Shown here piece by piece: positions 44,466 through 55,400 of a DNA stretch of 64,000 bases (its first letter is position 1; every line of letters starts with the position of its first letter). This stretch comes from Conoideocrella luteorostrata (lineage: Eukaryota; Ascomycota; Sordariomycetes; Hypocreales; Clavicipitaceae), in contig JASWJB010000173.1 in NCBI GenBank assembly GCA_032433595.1, positions 1 through 64,000 of the forward strand, written 5' to 3'. Under the pieces are notes generated by a model that did not search any database, had not been told where the DNA came from, and worked only from the letters and a program-made list of their open reading frames with translations. The position numbers and the translations under genes were made by a program.

Positions 44466-46412
44466 TGCAATGCAGAAACTCCCACGGCATACCAGTGTTT
44501 TGGTGTCAAGTCGCTGCTATTGGTGGATGACATGAAATAAATGTGCCAAGGCATCACCTCCAGTGAGTGCAATAGACAGGCCGACAAGAGCGAGGCGGGA
44601 GCTAAGCCAAGCGCCGCTTCAGTTTGCCGTCCGATCGGAATGGTTCCAATCTGTGTCCGGCATGGAGGTGTCCACGCGGGGGGCGCCGGAACTTGGTGGG
44701 CTTCGGGCTCGTATCAGCGGCCACTTAGGTATTATGCGACATCGAATGTGCGCTCTGCCTTTGATCAGATCGTTCCTGCAGTGTACATGTCACATCCAGA
44801 CCAAGAAGGCCGAATTAGGGACGCACTCAGACAATTGGTCGCCTGAATAGGATTCATACGAGCTAGGCCGTTCTTTAGGCTGCGCCTGGATTTATCCTCC
44901 GAGAATGATAGCAGAAAGAGGGCAGTTTGGGTGCTGTTCCATGATGAGCAGGAGACAGCATCGGGGAGTGTCGGACGTAAGCTGTACACGACGGGCTGAT
45001 GTGTCGTCGGTCGGTCTGGCTTTGTCGCTCAAGCCCGCCTTTGATCTGCTCTAACTACTTCGGAGTGCTTCAAAATTGCCCTACTTCCTTTTAATACCAG
45101 GTTGTAATTTTATGAATGATGAGGTAGCGGAGCAAAGTCGAAGGTCCGAATGGAAATGGACGTGGTGCCTATAGATGATAGTCCTCTAAGCCTCAGCTGA
45201 ATTAGTTCTTCAGGCCGGATTCACAATGAGCTTTCAACATTACCCGAGACCAGTGTTCTCATTACCAGTTGCTCATAATGAGTCTGACTCTCTTTAAATC
45301 ATGTATGCTTAGGGGGTGTCCTTTCACCATGAAAACCCACCTCAACTCGCGCTCCTTGAAGATGAGACTCCTTCAAACACAGACAGGTCTCTATACTTGG
45401 GAGACTCCGGAATGCCGTACAGCAATGCAAGTCCATCGCTGTTTATTTGATACACGTTGCGTTTATGTAAGGGTCTTTTTGTTTAAGTGCGCTTTCAGAA
45501 AAATAAATAGGTAACATGGATCATAGAGAGCGAATGTCAATTATGGAAGCAAAATCAAGAGTCTGCCAAGTGTTGCGCAAAGCAGCCATCGTTCATGCCG
45601 GGTAGGCGTCATGCATACCACCCACCAGCCACGGCTGAACCAGATTGCGCACAGTCGGTTGCAACAACAATTCGGACAGCACGAAGACTTATATTGTTAG
45701 GGGCGTGGAAGTGGAAGCGAAGGCGCCTCATCCAGCGCTAGAAATAAGTACGTTTGGGCATCTTCGGTCGGGCCTTGATTTACCGTGGCGCGCGAAAGCT
45801 TCAACATGACATTTATTCATTCTTTGGAATCTTTCGGTAGGGGTCCGTCAGAGACCCCCTCCCCCTCTACCAGCCACGCCACCACGGCAAAGGGTCCCCC
45901 CCACCCCTCGCAGCTCCCAAGTGCCGGATTCCTCAACGTGCACTTGTTAACTAACTAGTTAGTTGGTGGGATGGGAAGCTAAGATTTGTCATTTGGCGGG
46001 GCACACAGCTAGCTAAGCCATCACGTCAACGACTACTAGCTCCATATGTGACTAGGATGCCCAGACATTTTTCAACGTCGATTCGCTCTCGGCTGTTTTT
46101 CTTGTAAACCCTCTCGTTTTATAACCCGCCCGGTTTCCAACATAAGTAGCTATTTTCGTTTCCTCAGTCGCTAATCCGCTCGAGCATCCTCCGAGCAATT
46201 CCAGCACTCACATTCAACGGCGCAGAGTCCCGAACGGCTCTTCTCCGCAGCTGAAACAACTCAACTATCCAAGTAGTCGTCAGCCAGCTGCAACCGGAAA
46301 ATCATAAAATCATCCTCGCGACATCCACATCCCATCGCACACATACACACATACTTTTCCTCAGTTTCTTCTCATTAGTCCACCAAATCCCCCCTCGGGC
46401 CAAATAACCACA
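44466..46412. other. Intergenic region upstream of msrA, no supported gene
   Basis: About 1.9 kb. Frames at 44541-44850 and 45269-45514 have no recognisable motif. The last 400 bp are C/T-rich with a TATA-like TTTATAACC near 46119 and form a plausible promoter and leader for msrA. Confidence 0.5.
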
Positions 46413-47161
46413 ATGGCCTACCTCCCCAACTTCATCGCCCGCCTCACCCGGCCCTTCACACAATCCAGCCGTCTCTCCATCGCAGACGCCTCCGCCGCGC
46501 CCGGCGCAATCCCCGAGGGCGCACAGCGTTGCACCGTTGCGGCAGGCTGTTTCTGGGGCACGGAGCACCTCTACCGGCGCCATTTCGCGGGCAAGGGCCT
46601 CATCGACGCAAAAGTCGGCTACATTGGTGGCAACTTGGACGATCCTTCTTACAGAGCTGTGTGTGGGGGCAAGACCGGCCGTACGTTAACATCAACCCCC
46701 CCCCCCCCCTCCCCTCCCCCCTCTACCCCCTCCTCCTAACCGCATATATCATATCAAACAGCATCCAAAACCAACTCTGTTGACTAACGCTTGTCCCCTC
46801 TTATTTTGTAGACGCCGAAGCCGCCCAAATCATCTTCGACCCCGCGCAGCTATCGTACCGAACCCTCCTTGAGTTCCTGTACAAGATGCACGATCCTACC
46901 ACGCTGAATGCCCAGGGTCCGGACACGGGGCCGCAGTACCGCTCCGCCATCTACTTCCACGACGCGGAGCAGGAGAAAATTGCGAGGGAGGTCACGCGCC
47001 AGGCAAACGAGCAGTGGTGGAAGGGCGGCATCGTCACCGAGGTGGCCCCCGCCGGAAAATGGTGGACCGCAGAAGAGTACCATCAGGAGTATTTGGATAG
47101 GAACCCCGGAGGTTACGAGTGTCCGAGTCACTTTCTGAGACCGTTCCCCCCGCTGCAGTAA
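46413..47161 (+). CDS. msrA: Peptide methionine-(S)-sulfoxide reductase MsrA
   Basis: Two exons (46413-46680, 46812-47161) encode 205 aa. The enzyme repairs oxidised methionine, reducing the S-sulfoxide with electrons from thioredoxin. The catalytic motif AAGCFWGTEH is at residues 44-53 (Cys46), followed by VGYIGG and, after the intron, HAEAAQIIFDP, KMHDPTTLNAQGPDTGPQYRS and a C-terminal CPSH segment. These are all standard MsrA positions. The first 35 residues are not part of the domain and are rich in Arg, Ser and Thr, so a mitochondrial form is possible. The 131-nt intron is longer than most here and carries a C-rich run of about 45 nt. A WCPPC thioredoxin that could reduce it lies at 5.6 kb. 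Confidence 0.95.
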
Positions 47162-47612
47162 TGGTTGGCGTGGGAAAAGACGACACATTGTTGTAGTAGA
47201 TGGAGCGGATGAGTTTAATGGTCGTGATTTGCGAGGGATGCATAATTAATTCTCTTTGTACTGGTCATCTTATAGATGCGGGATGGGGTTGCAATCATAT
47301 CAGCTATATTCAGTAGGGCAGTTCCATGACCACCATAGAGTATATCTCGGCATCTAGGTGATCCATTGCGCCATGCCGTAGGTTTTTTTTCATTTATCCT
47401 GGGAATCAAGAGTTTCAATTTTTTCAATTGATTTTATGTATATGTATTACGACTAAGCCGTACGCCACGGAGAGGAGTTGGTTTGTCTCTAATCTCAACC
47501 AACAAAATAGAATGTTTCTTGTACAACACTGCCTGTCCATCCTTCTGTAGCTCGCCTCCATAATCCTTCTTGTGATATAGGTTTTATTTCTGTTATTTAG
47601 TGTACATGTCTT
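47162..47612. other. Convergent 3' spacer
   Basis: About 450 bp between the 3' ends of msrA and the BI-1-like gene; AT-rich, no gene. Confidence 0.6.
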
Positions 47613-48724
47613 TTACTTTCGGCGGTTCTGCTGCATCATCAAGATCTGAACCATGCGAACAAAAATGTTCAAAAAGTCCAGTTCCAATGAGATACTCTCG
47701 TTCACCGGGTCGCGCTTCATCACGCCAGCCTGCGCCATGCGAGCGTGGTACAAAACCTTCTGTACATCATAGAGTGTAAAACCACCAAAGACCGCCAAAC
47801 CACCGTATAACCATATGCTCTCGGTGAAAGCCAGCGTTCGTACAGCTGTGGCGGGAATGATCAATGGAGCAAGACCGGAAACGGCAACAATGGCCGCGCC
47901 GGCAAGGAGAGGTCCACCAATGTACAGGTACTTCTCCTGCTTGGCGGTAGCGCCGACAATGGACAAAGCGCCCATCATGGCAATAGTGTAGAGACCGGCT
48001 CGGGCGAGAAGAGGCGCAGGGACGAAGGCGAGGAGGGGAGCGACAAAGGCAGCTTGGGTGGCGTTGAAAGCGGTCCACAGCGCGTACTTCGGAACGTAGC
48101 TGTAATACATGTATGTCAGGAATGCGTTCGATACTACGCCAAAGTGTGCACAACAAGGCGTCCAAAAGTAATGTCAGAGACTTACTTGTCAGGGCTGATA
48201 GATCGCGTGCCAATCATGGTGGCAAAACTCAGCGCCAAACCACCCAATCCCACAACCCAAGGATTCGTCACCATCAACCGATACACGAAGCCGGTTTGAA
48301 CCATCTGTCTCGCCGTCAAGCCAATGATGCCGATACCCAGACCGGTATGCAAAAATGTGTTGTTCAGGTATTCCCTCTCATACAGGGGCATACCGCCATC
48401 CTCTCTTGTCTCGCGGTTAAAGACAGCATTGATGGCCACAAGGGTGCCGCCAAAGATGGCTCCACCAACAAGTAGTTTCCTCGTGCTGGAACCACTGGCA
48501 GTTTGCTGAGTAGCCTCCTGATAATATGAGCGGCTGCTACCGCGGGCAAATGCATTTCGAGTAGCAATCGATGACATGCGCGACGTGAAAAAGTTGTTGG
48601 TTGGCCTCGCGGGCTGATGGAAGCTTCGAACGGGTGCTGCGGACTTGAAGGCAGATTTGGACAGCTGGGGTAGTCGCTGCGCCAGCCGCAGAGGGCTCTG
48701 CTGCACGCTCATGATGAACGACAT
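47613..48724 (-). CDS. Bax inhibitor-1 family protein, mitochondrial GHITM/MICS1-like
   Basis: Two exons (48724-48186 and 48099-47613; 86-nt intron) encode 341 aa. The N-terminal 75 residues are basic, rich in Arg, Ser, Gln and Ala, with few acidic residues, and resemble a mitochondrial targeting sequence. About seven hydrophobic helices follow, with GLGIGIIGLTARQM, a NPWVVGLGGLALSFATM segment, ATAVRTLAFTESIWLYGGLAVFGGFTLYD and a C-terminal ESISLELDFLNIFVRMVQIL that is typical of BI-1 proteins. In other eukaryotes this subfamily sits in the inner mitochondrial membrane and affects cristae structure and ion exchange. The first ATG in frame is at 48724; a second at 48712 is also possible. Confidence 0.88.
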
Positions 48725-49470
48725 GTTCTGCAGCACTTCACCGGTGTTCGCGGTGTGCTTTGAATGTTGGGTTTTTGATGGTGGTGCTATTTGGGAGGGG
48801 AAAACAAATCGACGTCGGTGGACGTTGGATTTTGTGTCGGCTCTGCGGCTAGAGATTCAAGCAACAGGCTGACTAACCATGACGTGTAGTCCGGAGTTTT
48901 AGATGCCCGGTTATCTCCGAAGTCACGTGGCGGTCACTAGAAGCTGGTGGAACGTTCCTGGCCGGCGTTAACAAGATGACAAGAAAATAATGACATATTA
49001 GTACACGCAGACAGAGGCACTCAGCACTCAACGAAATGTCGGCTGGGTCAGTTTTGACTATAATTAAAATTTATCTCGAATCGCCTCACGCATTTCCTCC
49101 TCGAAGTCAATATCTGCCATTCGCTATAGCTAGTCATAGTAGCATCCGACGCTCATGATAAGTATGAGAACTTCAGTTCTTGGCTCTCCTCAGATTTAGT
49201 ATAATCCCACGAAGGGAGTAATTATATTTGTAACTATCGTGATAGTTGCAATATACACTCGAGATATTTATAGATGGCACCAAGCCGAAATAAAAGCCAA
49301 ATATCTTGGCATATTTCCGTTCTATCCAAGAACCGTAAAGAACCAACGCCGTTAAATCGTCCACGCAGATCGATAGACTATGGGAGCCTCCAAAGAAATC
49401 ATTGCAGCTCATGAACACTCCCCTATTTGCGGATCGAATTCCCCAAATGCGAGATAGAAACTTCTCCTTC
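48725..49470. other. Intergenic spacer
   Basis: About 750 bp: the upstream region of the BI-1-like gene and the 3' flank of the next minus-strand gene. Frames here are motif-free. Confidence 0.5.
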
Positions 49471-52449
49471 TTACCTGAGTCCCTGAACGCCTTTTTCGAT
49501 AATAAACCGTACCGGTTGCCTTGCTCGCCTACTCAAGAACCCAAGCCCTGAACGTGGAAGAAAGCTCGGCGTGGTCAGCATGGCAACGCTCATCGTCTTC
49601 GGTGGCGGAATCTCTCCAATGTCCTCATTGGCCGCGGTCGCCCACAGGCCGGCGGGAGTGACCGGTTTATTCGTTCGGTCATCGAATCCCCATTTCGCAA
49701 TGCTGCCAGCTCGAAGCCAGTGCTCAAGATTACGACACTGACTCACATCAGTCCATTTCAGGCGGGTACAACCTCGAAGAATATTCTCCAAGCCCTTGCC
49801 CGTAACTCTTACACACCCACGAACACTTAGACCCTCCAGTTCATTGAGATGCAGAGCAATACTCTCCAAGCTTGCGTCGCTCACAGCGCTACCGCAAAAC
49901 GCCATCCGCAATTCTTGAAGTAAGGGCAACCCAAGGGCAACCACTTCAGTCGATGTGTCTGATAGGGCACAACAGAATGACAGGTCCAAGTGCGTAAGAT
50001 TCTTCGCAGCATTGACGAGAGCCACAATCGCATTGTCGGACAGATATGTGCAATCAGCCAGGCACAGGTGGGTGAGCTTCTCGAATCTGTACTGTGCCCA
50101 AGATTGAAACCCAACATCCGTGATCGAGGTGCAGCGGGTGAGGGACAGCGCGCGCAGCCGATCTGATGCATGAGCAGCCAAATGAGCCATCGACCTGTCC
50201 GTAATGTGTTTGCAGTATGAGAGGTCCAGCTTGTTGAGCTTCGGGCATCCAATGACTGTTCCGGGTGGGGGGTTATTCGCACTGTGGGCTTTCTGTTTTG
50301 CTTCCTCTTGACGTTTCTGCGCTGAACTGGTGATTACAGTGCTCTTCCTGGCAGTCGGCGACTCAGCGACGACCCATCCCACAACACGACCAAGTAGATT
50401 GTCGCCCACTTTCCGGCAATTGCTCCAATCTACCTCCTCCAATAGTTTGGCATTCTCGCTCATTTCAAGTATTTGGTGTGCAGACACATCCCACACTGAT
50501 CTCATGCGCCATCTCTTGATGTTCTTTCCGCATTGCCGCCATAGAGTGGAGAATCCTTCGTCAGTGACATGAAAGCAATTGTTAAGATCCATAGAAACGG
50601 CGCGACTTCCTATGAAAGGTGCCAAGGTGTGGGTAATTGCATGGTCAGTGACGTAACGATTGTGCTGGGAAAGGTTCACGTCATTGCACAACTCGGGAGA
50701 GGCGCTGAGAAGGTGACGCCAGCGGCTGCTAACTATTCGCAAGCGAATGAGTTCTTTGATGTCAAGATGCCTGAAAATTCGGATGAGAAACTCGTCGGTA
50801 AGATTTTTGGTCGCATGGGGAGACAGGGGCCGGCTGGTGGTCTTGACTCGTTTTGCCGGCCCGCCGGATTCTGATGATGTCTCGCTGGAACTGAAGCCGA
50901 TCGGCGTGAGGTCGATGAGAGATGGTCGATGACCATTAGGCCGTCCGATTGCTGTGCTTTCTATTTGGGAAGTTGGTGGTGCTAGAGAATGTCGTCTTCG
51001 ATTTCTTAAATTTTCCATGTTGACGCTCAAAAAAGGATCGGGGTCTTTGTGTTCCATCACTTCGATATCGTCATTGCTGGGTGAGCCTTGGCCCGATGGT
51101 GTAGTAAATGTTAGATTAGGAAGCAGCCCCTTTCCTGATTGTGTTGAAGGAGTTGATGGATCTGATTTTGATGTCTGCTCTTGCTTATAGTCGGCATCCT
51201 TCATTTTGATGTCCTCATCCTGAGTCTTTAGTCGTAACTTCGCCGTCTCTTCAACTTGATATTTGATGCCTGGTGGACAGCGCCGCCATAGCTCGTCCAT
51301 TACTTCGCCAGGAATCATCAGACATTCCACGGTGGTAATGGACCTGACGGTTGCAGTTCGACCGGGTGAGAGACCCAAACTTGCCACCTCTCCAAAGTAC
51401 TGACCAGCTTTTAATCGCGGTCTCGGGGGTACTGATCTTGTGGATTCTGGGGGACTATTCTGCGGCTTGGGCTGATGATGTATTACTTCCGCTTCGCCCT
51501 GCACAATGAAGTATATCTCGTTACCCGGGCTACCCTGGCAGATCATATCAGTGAAAGGGTGGTAGGTCTTGGGTTGAACGCTAAGACCGAGAAAATGTAG
51601 GATTTCAGGCGGTAGGGTAGAGAAAAGTGGCAATTCCTTCAAGGTTTTGCGAACATTCACATAACCACTACCAATGACACTACCGACCGCAGGATCCTCA
51701 ATAACGCCTGGGCTCGGTGACTTGCGCTTCTTAGAGTTCACAACTGCGCCGTTCTTGATAGCTCCACTCTCGCCAGTGGAAACCTCGCCTGGAACGGCAG
51801 TTCGAGGAACAAAATCGCTCTTTGGTGACTTGAGGCTGGCTCCTCGCTCCTGTCGCTGTTTTCTCAACAGGTTCAGCCGTTCCTGGGCTTCTTCTCGGAT
51901 GGCCTTTTCCATCTCAGGAAACTTAGGAATGACGAACTGCAGGTCTTCTTTCTTCAAGACAAGCAAAAGGCATTTTGTGCGCGCCACAATAGTAGCAGTG
52001 CGCGGTAAATCCATGAGGACGCCGATTTCGCCAAAAAAGGCGCCTGGCTTTAGCTCAGCATAGACTGCTTCCCCGTCACGAGATGTGACGGCCACCACAC
52101 CGCGCACCAGCCAGTACATGGCCTTTGCGTCATCCCCTTCCGTGATTATATGGTCGTTGGGCCCGTTGATCTGCGGCTTGAGGTGGTTTCCAATGGCAAC
52201 AAGAAAATCCTCCGGGGCGGATAGAAAGAGGGGAAATGATCTAATTCGCTCCACAAGGTCCAAGGGCATATCTCGAATGGTCGAGGCAGTCAAGGGAGAT
52301 GGCCGCACTGGGCGGGCTGGATTCGTGTCGACATCAAATGATCGGATGACAGAGCTCGGATCGGTAGATGTCGACGGCGAATTTGCCTGTTGGTGATGTG
52401 CCAACGCCCTATATGGCGAAGCCGAACTGGCGGAGCGACCGCGACGCAT
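49471..52449 (-). CDS. Two cyclic-nucleotide-binding domains, F-box and leucine-rich repeats in one protein
   Basis: A single-exon 992-aa protein; 52449 is the first ATG in the frame. Residues about 70-170 form a cyclic-nucleotide-binding fold (GAFFGEIGVLMDLPRTATI is the phosphate-binding cassette), and about 280-400 a second (GQYFGEVASLGLSPGRTATV). A low-complexity linker follows. An F-box lies near 540-590 (LTDEFLIRIFRHLDIKELIR), then leucine-rich repeats of the cysteine-containing (AMN1-like) type to about 930 (LNKLDLSYCKHITDRSM, LTHLCLADCTYLSDNAI). An F-box joins SCF ubiquitin ligases through Skp1 and the repeats choose the substrate. The two nucleotide-binding domains suggest that a cyclic nucleotide could control it. 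That link is inference; the domains themselves are clear. Confidence 0.92.
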   Translation of the reverse strand: MRRGRSASSASPYRALAHHQQANSPSTSTDPSSVIRSFDVDTNPARPVRPSPLTASTIRDMPLDLVERIRSFPLFLSAPEDFLVAIGNHLKPQINGPNDHIITEGDDAKAMYWLVRGVVAVTSRDGEAVYAELKPGAFFGEIGVLMDLPRTATIVARTKCLLLVLKKEDLQFVIPKFPEMEKAIREEAQERLNLLRKQRQERGASLKSPKSDFVPRTAVPGEVSTGESGAIKNGAVVNSKKRKSPSPGVIEDPAVGSVIGSGYVNVRKTLKELPLFSTLPPEILHFLGLSVQPKTYHPFTDMICQGSPGNEIYFIVQGEAEVIHHQPKPQNSPPESTRSVPPRPRLKAGQYFGEVASLGLSPGRTATVRSITTVECLMIPGEVMDELWRRCPPGIKYQVEETAKLRLKTQDEDIKMKDADYKQEQTSKSDPSTPSTQSGKGLLPNLTFTTPSGQGSPSNDDIEVMEHKDPDPFLSVNMENLRNRRRHSLAPPTSQIESTAIGRPNGHRPSLIDLTPIGFSSSETSSESGGPAKRVKTTSRPLSPHATKNLTDEFLIRIFRHLDIKELIRLRIVSSRWRHLLSASPELCNDVNLSQHNRYVTDHAITHTLAPFIGSRAVSMDLNNCFHVTDEGFSTLWRQCGKNIKRWRMRSVWDVSAHQILEMSENAKLLEEVDWSNCRKVGDNLLGRVVGWVVAESPTARKSTVITSSAQKRQEEAKQKAHSANNPPPGTVIGCPKLNKLDLSYCKHITDRSMAHLAAHASDRLRALSLTRCTSITDVGFQSWAQYRFEKLTHLCLADCTYLSDNAIVALVNAAKNLTHLDLSFCCALSDTSTEVVALGLPLLQELRMAFCGSAVSDASLESIALHLNELEGLSVRGCVRVTGKGLENILRGCTRLKWTDVSQCRNLEHWLRAGSIAKWGFDDRTNKPVTPAGLWATAANEDIGEIPPPKTMSVAMLTTPSFLPRSGLGFLSRRARQPVRFIIEKGVQGLR

Positions 52450-55400
52450 GGCGAGCGGAAGCAACAACTGCTCAAAACTAACGCAAGTACTTGTGATGGC
52501 GGGGAGGAGGAAAGAAGAAAAGAAAAGGTCGTCTAGTTAAGTAGCAATTCGCTCTCCGCACAGCGCAGACTTTACACGCAAAGCCACGGATAGAGATATT
52601 TACTGAGTCCGGCCGCGCTGGCCGCTGCGCCGGACGAGCTGCCAATATCTGGCTTTGCAACAGTCACCGTTGACGTCCTACAAGTTGGTGGTGAAGTCGG
52701 CAGTGCAGGTAAGATTGATGCGGCAGAGATGCGGCATACTCTGGTCAACGTTCGCGGAGAACCGTAGGCCTAGCGCGAGGCCCCGGTTTCAATATTGTAA
52801 TGCGACCTAACACACCGGCAATTGTCCTATAGGTTGTGATATAAATCCGCTTGGCAACTTGAAAAAGTCACCCCTGTTTTGCAGCTTGAAAAGGACATGC
52901 AGGAAAGTTCTGAACGAGCGGGTCTGTCCTGCACCGTGAACACGAAGTCGGTCCAACCGTTTCCGAGCTGTTTTGACGGAAAGCCGTGTGCTTTTTGCAA
53001 GCTCCGAAGTCGAAGTCAGGGAAGCAGCTTGAGCTTCCAGATCCAAAGCTTGCACCACGAGCCGGCTTGGCTTGGGCGATGGAGTTGACAAAGCGGTTGG
53101 ATGGATGTAAGCAACAAGCCGTCTAACAGCTTAATTGCAAGCCTGTCGGTGGGCGGGCGGTGCGGATGGTTGCGTGGATGCGAATGGCGCAGTCGTTTAT
53201 CGGCGGGTGAACTTTGCGTCCCGAATGACGACAGCGGCCAAATGTGGGATGGCAATGATTAGAGTCGCGGGTCTCAAGAAATGAAACAGCTACGTACGGA
53301 GTACAGCCACGCAAGACGAAAAGGAAGAGCGCTCAGCTCGTGCGATGATACCAGGATGCAGTCGGCATCAAGCAAAAAGCAAGTAGTAATTATACAGAAA
53401 CTGTGGTGGAGGAACAGGAAGCGAACCGGACGTTAGAAGACTAGGACGAGGACAGGACGGATGGCACAAGAGGTGAAGAAGCAAGATGGCGCGAAAGCCG
53501 GCGACCGGGTTTGGGAGGGCGAGGGTCCCTGGCTGGGGACGAGGGTCATCGGAGGGGCGTTGGGGCGCGTAAAATAGCAGCCAGGTAGCCAGTCGGCCAG
53601 TAGGAGCAGCGGTACTGGAATAGCAGCTCTGGCGGAAGAGCGCCCAAGGTGTGTGCGAGAGCAGCTGCAGCAGTCGCATCGCCCGGTAAGGAACTAACTA
53701 CTCTGTGATGTACCGTGGTACTTGGACCTAGCTGGGTACGGAGTACATACAGTTACGGAGTGAAGGCGGGCTGACGAGCATGCATGAGACCGGCAGGGAG
53801 GGCAGAAGCAGGGGCAACGGCAAGCCACTCGAGCCCCAAGTTCAGAAATACCACACCGGCGGCGCATGGAGCTTGACGTGGGGTAGCAGCAACTGGGAGC
53901 TGCTGGATTCAGCTGGTTGACTGCGAGTTGCGCTGCTAGTTACGGTTAAGCTGCTGGGTAAGCTGCTAGTCAAACTGCTCGTGCTTGCTCTCGTGCTCTC
54001 GTGCTCTTCCAGTGGCTAGCTTCAAAGCTTTTTGCTTTTTAACTTCGAGATGTGCTACCCAAGACGGTGAACGGGTGGGCAAGTGGGCAAAATGGGCAAA
54101 GTGGGCAGGCGGGCAGGCGGGCAGGTGGGCAGGTGGATGCAGGTTCGACGTCTTAAGGCACGAATAGGCAGCGCTTGTGGCAAACAAACCCCAGCTGCGA
54201 CCACCTATCCAACATTATACCTCCCAGACGCTTGCACCAAGCAGCGACACCTGCTTCGAACAGATACCCTTTCGCAAGGGGAGCAACGGCTTCGAGTGGT
54301 CGTGCAAACTCGTCTGCCTATCCAACGATAATAAATAGCAAGAGAACTCATGAGCGAGGGCACAGCGAGGGCACACCTGGTGCTCCAGGCGCCCACGTGT
54401 GGTGTGGGAAAGCCAGGGCCAAGAGGGTAGACATGACCGAATACAAACAATACAGAGGACACGATGCACAATATGCAATGAGCTGTGCACAAGGCAGAAT
54501 ACACACAGAACGGAATATGATCAGGTAAAAATACTTCTCTGGGCATTCCACTTACACAAAAATGGACATATCGGGACAATGCCATGCTATGGCTTGTGTG
54601 TGTGGATGGACGTGCAGATTTAACACACTCTCGACCGGCACACCACCGCACGCATGATCCAAGCACAAGAAGACAGCATCCATCAGTTCCTTTCCGAGCC
54701 TCGCACTCCCTACACCCAGGCGCGACGTGCGGGACCGAAAGAGATTGGACGCATAGTAGGGGTTTGGTGTGTCAACACTAACCGTGGCACATCACGATAT
54801 AATGGATATGATGGTTGGGGGCTACTCAATCGCTCAGGGCGCTTGACTGGCCACGCCGCGATCGTTTTCTTTCCATGACCAGGCTCTCCCGTTTGTCACG
54901 ACAGCTTCGATAGCGAATTTCACCGTGGCGTTCTGATATGTTGGCGTACAAGGCTGGAGATCCGAATGGTGGCCGGTGGCCCGCGCCGCATATGACCGGT
55001 GGTGCACGGTTCACCAGCTGGCACGTGGAAAGTTGCGGCAACAACCATAACCGCTCCCGGCAGTGGAGATCTTGGACACCAAAACAGGGACATGGTGGAC
55101 ACATGGTGGATTGCCATGAGCCCAGGCGTCCCTGTCACTCTCTACCTATCCGGGGGTGGCCACTTCAGAGTATGGACTCCGTACTCCGTACTTCTGTATC
55201 TCCAGGCCAGGCTTTGCCATAGCTGGCTAGGAGACGTGCATGCACGGCTGCTATGCTCGCCCTCAATTCGAAAGAGAGGATCAGGAGACAAGTTCCAATT
55301 TTGACGCGGGGGCTAGGCTTGCTCGTATGCCATCATTATGATTGTTTGTGCCAGGGCCAAACAAAGGAGCACTAAAATTTCAACCGAAACCATTAGAAAA

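Noticed and set aside
44541..44850. Two overlapping plus-strand frames of about 100 aa downstream of the second regulator
   Set aside because: No motif, no splice partners and compositional look of non-coding DNA.
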